Source: Desulfoprunum sp.
GTDB taxonomy: Bacteria; Desulfobacterota; Desulfobulbia; Desulfobulbales; Desulfocapsaceae
NCBI GenBank assembly: GCA_030696435.1
Contig: JAUYSF010000012.1
Location: 1-5,659 of the forward strand
Reading direction: 5' to 3'
DNA: 5,659 nucleotides
Shown here: positions 5,501 to 5,659 of the stretch, piece by piece
Layout: each line of letters begins with the position of its first letter
How positions within the stretch are numbered: position 1 is the stretch's first letter
The notes under the pieces: model-generated
What the model saw: the letters and a program-made list of their open reading frames with translations, nothing else
What the model was told of the DNA's origin: nothing
Database searches by the model: none
Program-made: the position numbers and the translations under genes

Positions 5501-5659
5501 TTACAGGGCAGCCCGGTAAATGGCCTTGACGTCATCGTCTTTGGGTGTACGGGGATTGGTGAAACCGCAGGCATCCTTCTGGGCATTGACAGTCATGGTA
5601 TCAATGTCCTTGGCCTTGAGACCTCCTTGCCGTATCGTTTACCCAGTTCGACGAGTCCG
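5501..5659 (-). CDS. Iron-containing alcohol dehydrogenase, C-terminal end only, apparent frameshift
   Basis: NAD(P)-dependent group III alcohol dehydrogenase with an iron cofactor, interconverting alcohols and aldehydes in the cytoplasm. Only the C-terminus is in the window. Seen: AKDIDTMTVNAQKDACGFTNPR followed by a short acidic stretch and AIYRAAL at the TAA (5501-5503), the characteristic end of this family (DAC-x-x-TNPR then a helix ending in A-A-M/L). Upstream, GLVELGKRYG also matches the family but is in another frame; the switch lies near 5621-5628, consistent with one missing base. Without correction the frame from the window edge would stop at 5593-5595 after a foreign tail and the DAC-TNPR segment would be lost. 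A sequencing error is as likely as a true mutation. Upstream of the window must lie about 340 more residues. Confidence 0.82.

Noticed and set aside
5128..5529. 133-codon plus-strand frame at the right end
   Set aside because: It crosses the intrinsic terminator and the antisense of the alcohol dehydrogenase end; composition is noise-like.
1..5659. CRISPR array, insertion sequence or integrated element
   Set aside because: No regularly spaced repeats, transposase or integrase sequence, or paired terminal repeats were found.

Overview
The window looks like a Gram-negative anaerobe, most likely a sulfate- or sulfur-metabolising Desulfobacterota (Deltaproteobacteria) lineage. This rests on a selenocysteine-encoding, Tat-exported formate dehydrogenase catalytic subunit, a group III iron-containing alcohol dehydrogenase and a membrane histidine kinase with long spacers between genes. 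The taxonomic call is inference; no 16S or other marker is present.

All four recognised genes lie on the minus strand. Reading along that strand from the right edge: (i) the last part of an iron-containing alcohol dehydrogenase (5659 to 5501) with an apparent frameshift about 40 codons before its end, followed by a strong intrinsic terminator (5434-5477); (ii) about 440 bases without a recognised gene, holding a possible minus-strand promoter and a small cysteine-containing plus-strand ORF with a good ribosome binding site; (iii) a complete membrane sensor histidine kinase (4988 to 3954) with no response regulator beside it; (iv) about 590 bases without a recognised gene, unusually rich in inverted repeats and carrying a 17-bp tandem repeat, a candidate structured RNA or dispersed repeat; (v) truA, tRNA pseudouridine(38-40) synthase (3362 to 2586); (vi) about 590 bases holding a possible 49-codon plus-strand gene convergent with truA, an A7/T7 palindrome, and an intrinsic terminator-like hairpin plus two further hairpins in front of the next gene; (vii) a periplasmic formate dehydrogenase alpha subunit (1998 to beyond position 1), about two thirds present, with one in-frame UGA at codon 202 placed exactly where this family has selenocysteine.

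Formate dehydrogenase and alcohol dehydrogenase would both serve anaerobic electron or carbon metabolism, while TruA is housekeeping. Terminators and long spacers suggest that each gene is its own transcription unit; the formate dehydrogenase beta and gamma subunits would be expected just beyond the left edge. Nothing here amounts to a clearly new system. The best candidates for something undescribed are the structured spacer between the kinase and truA, the leader of the formate dehydrogenase gene with two nested Shine-Dalgarno/start pairs, and the 49-codon ORF.
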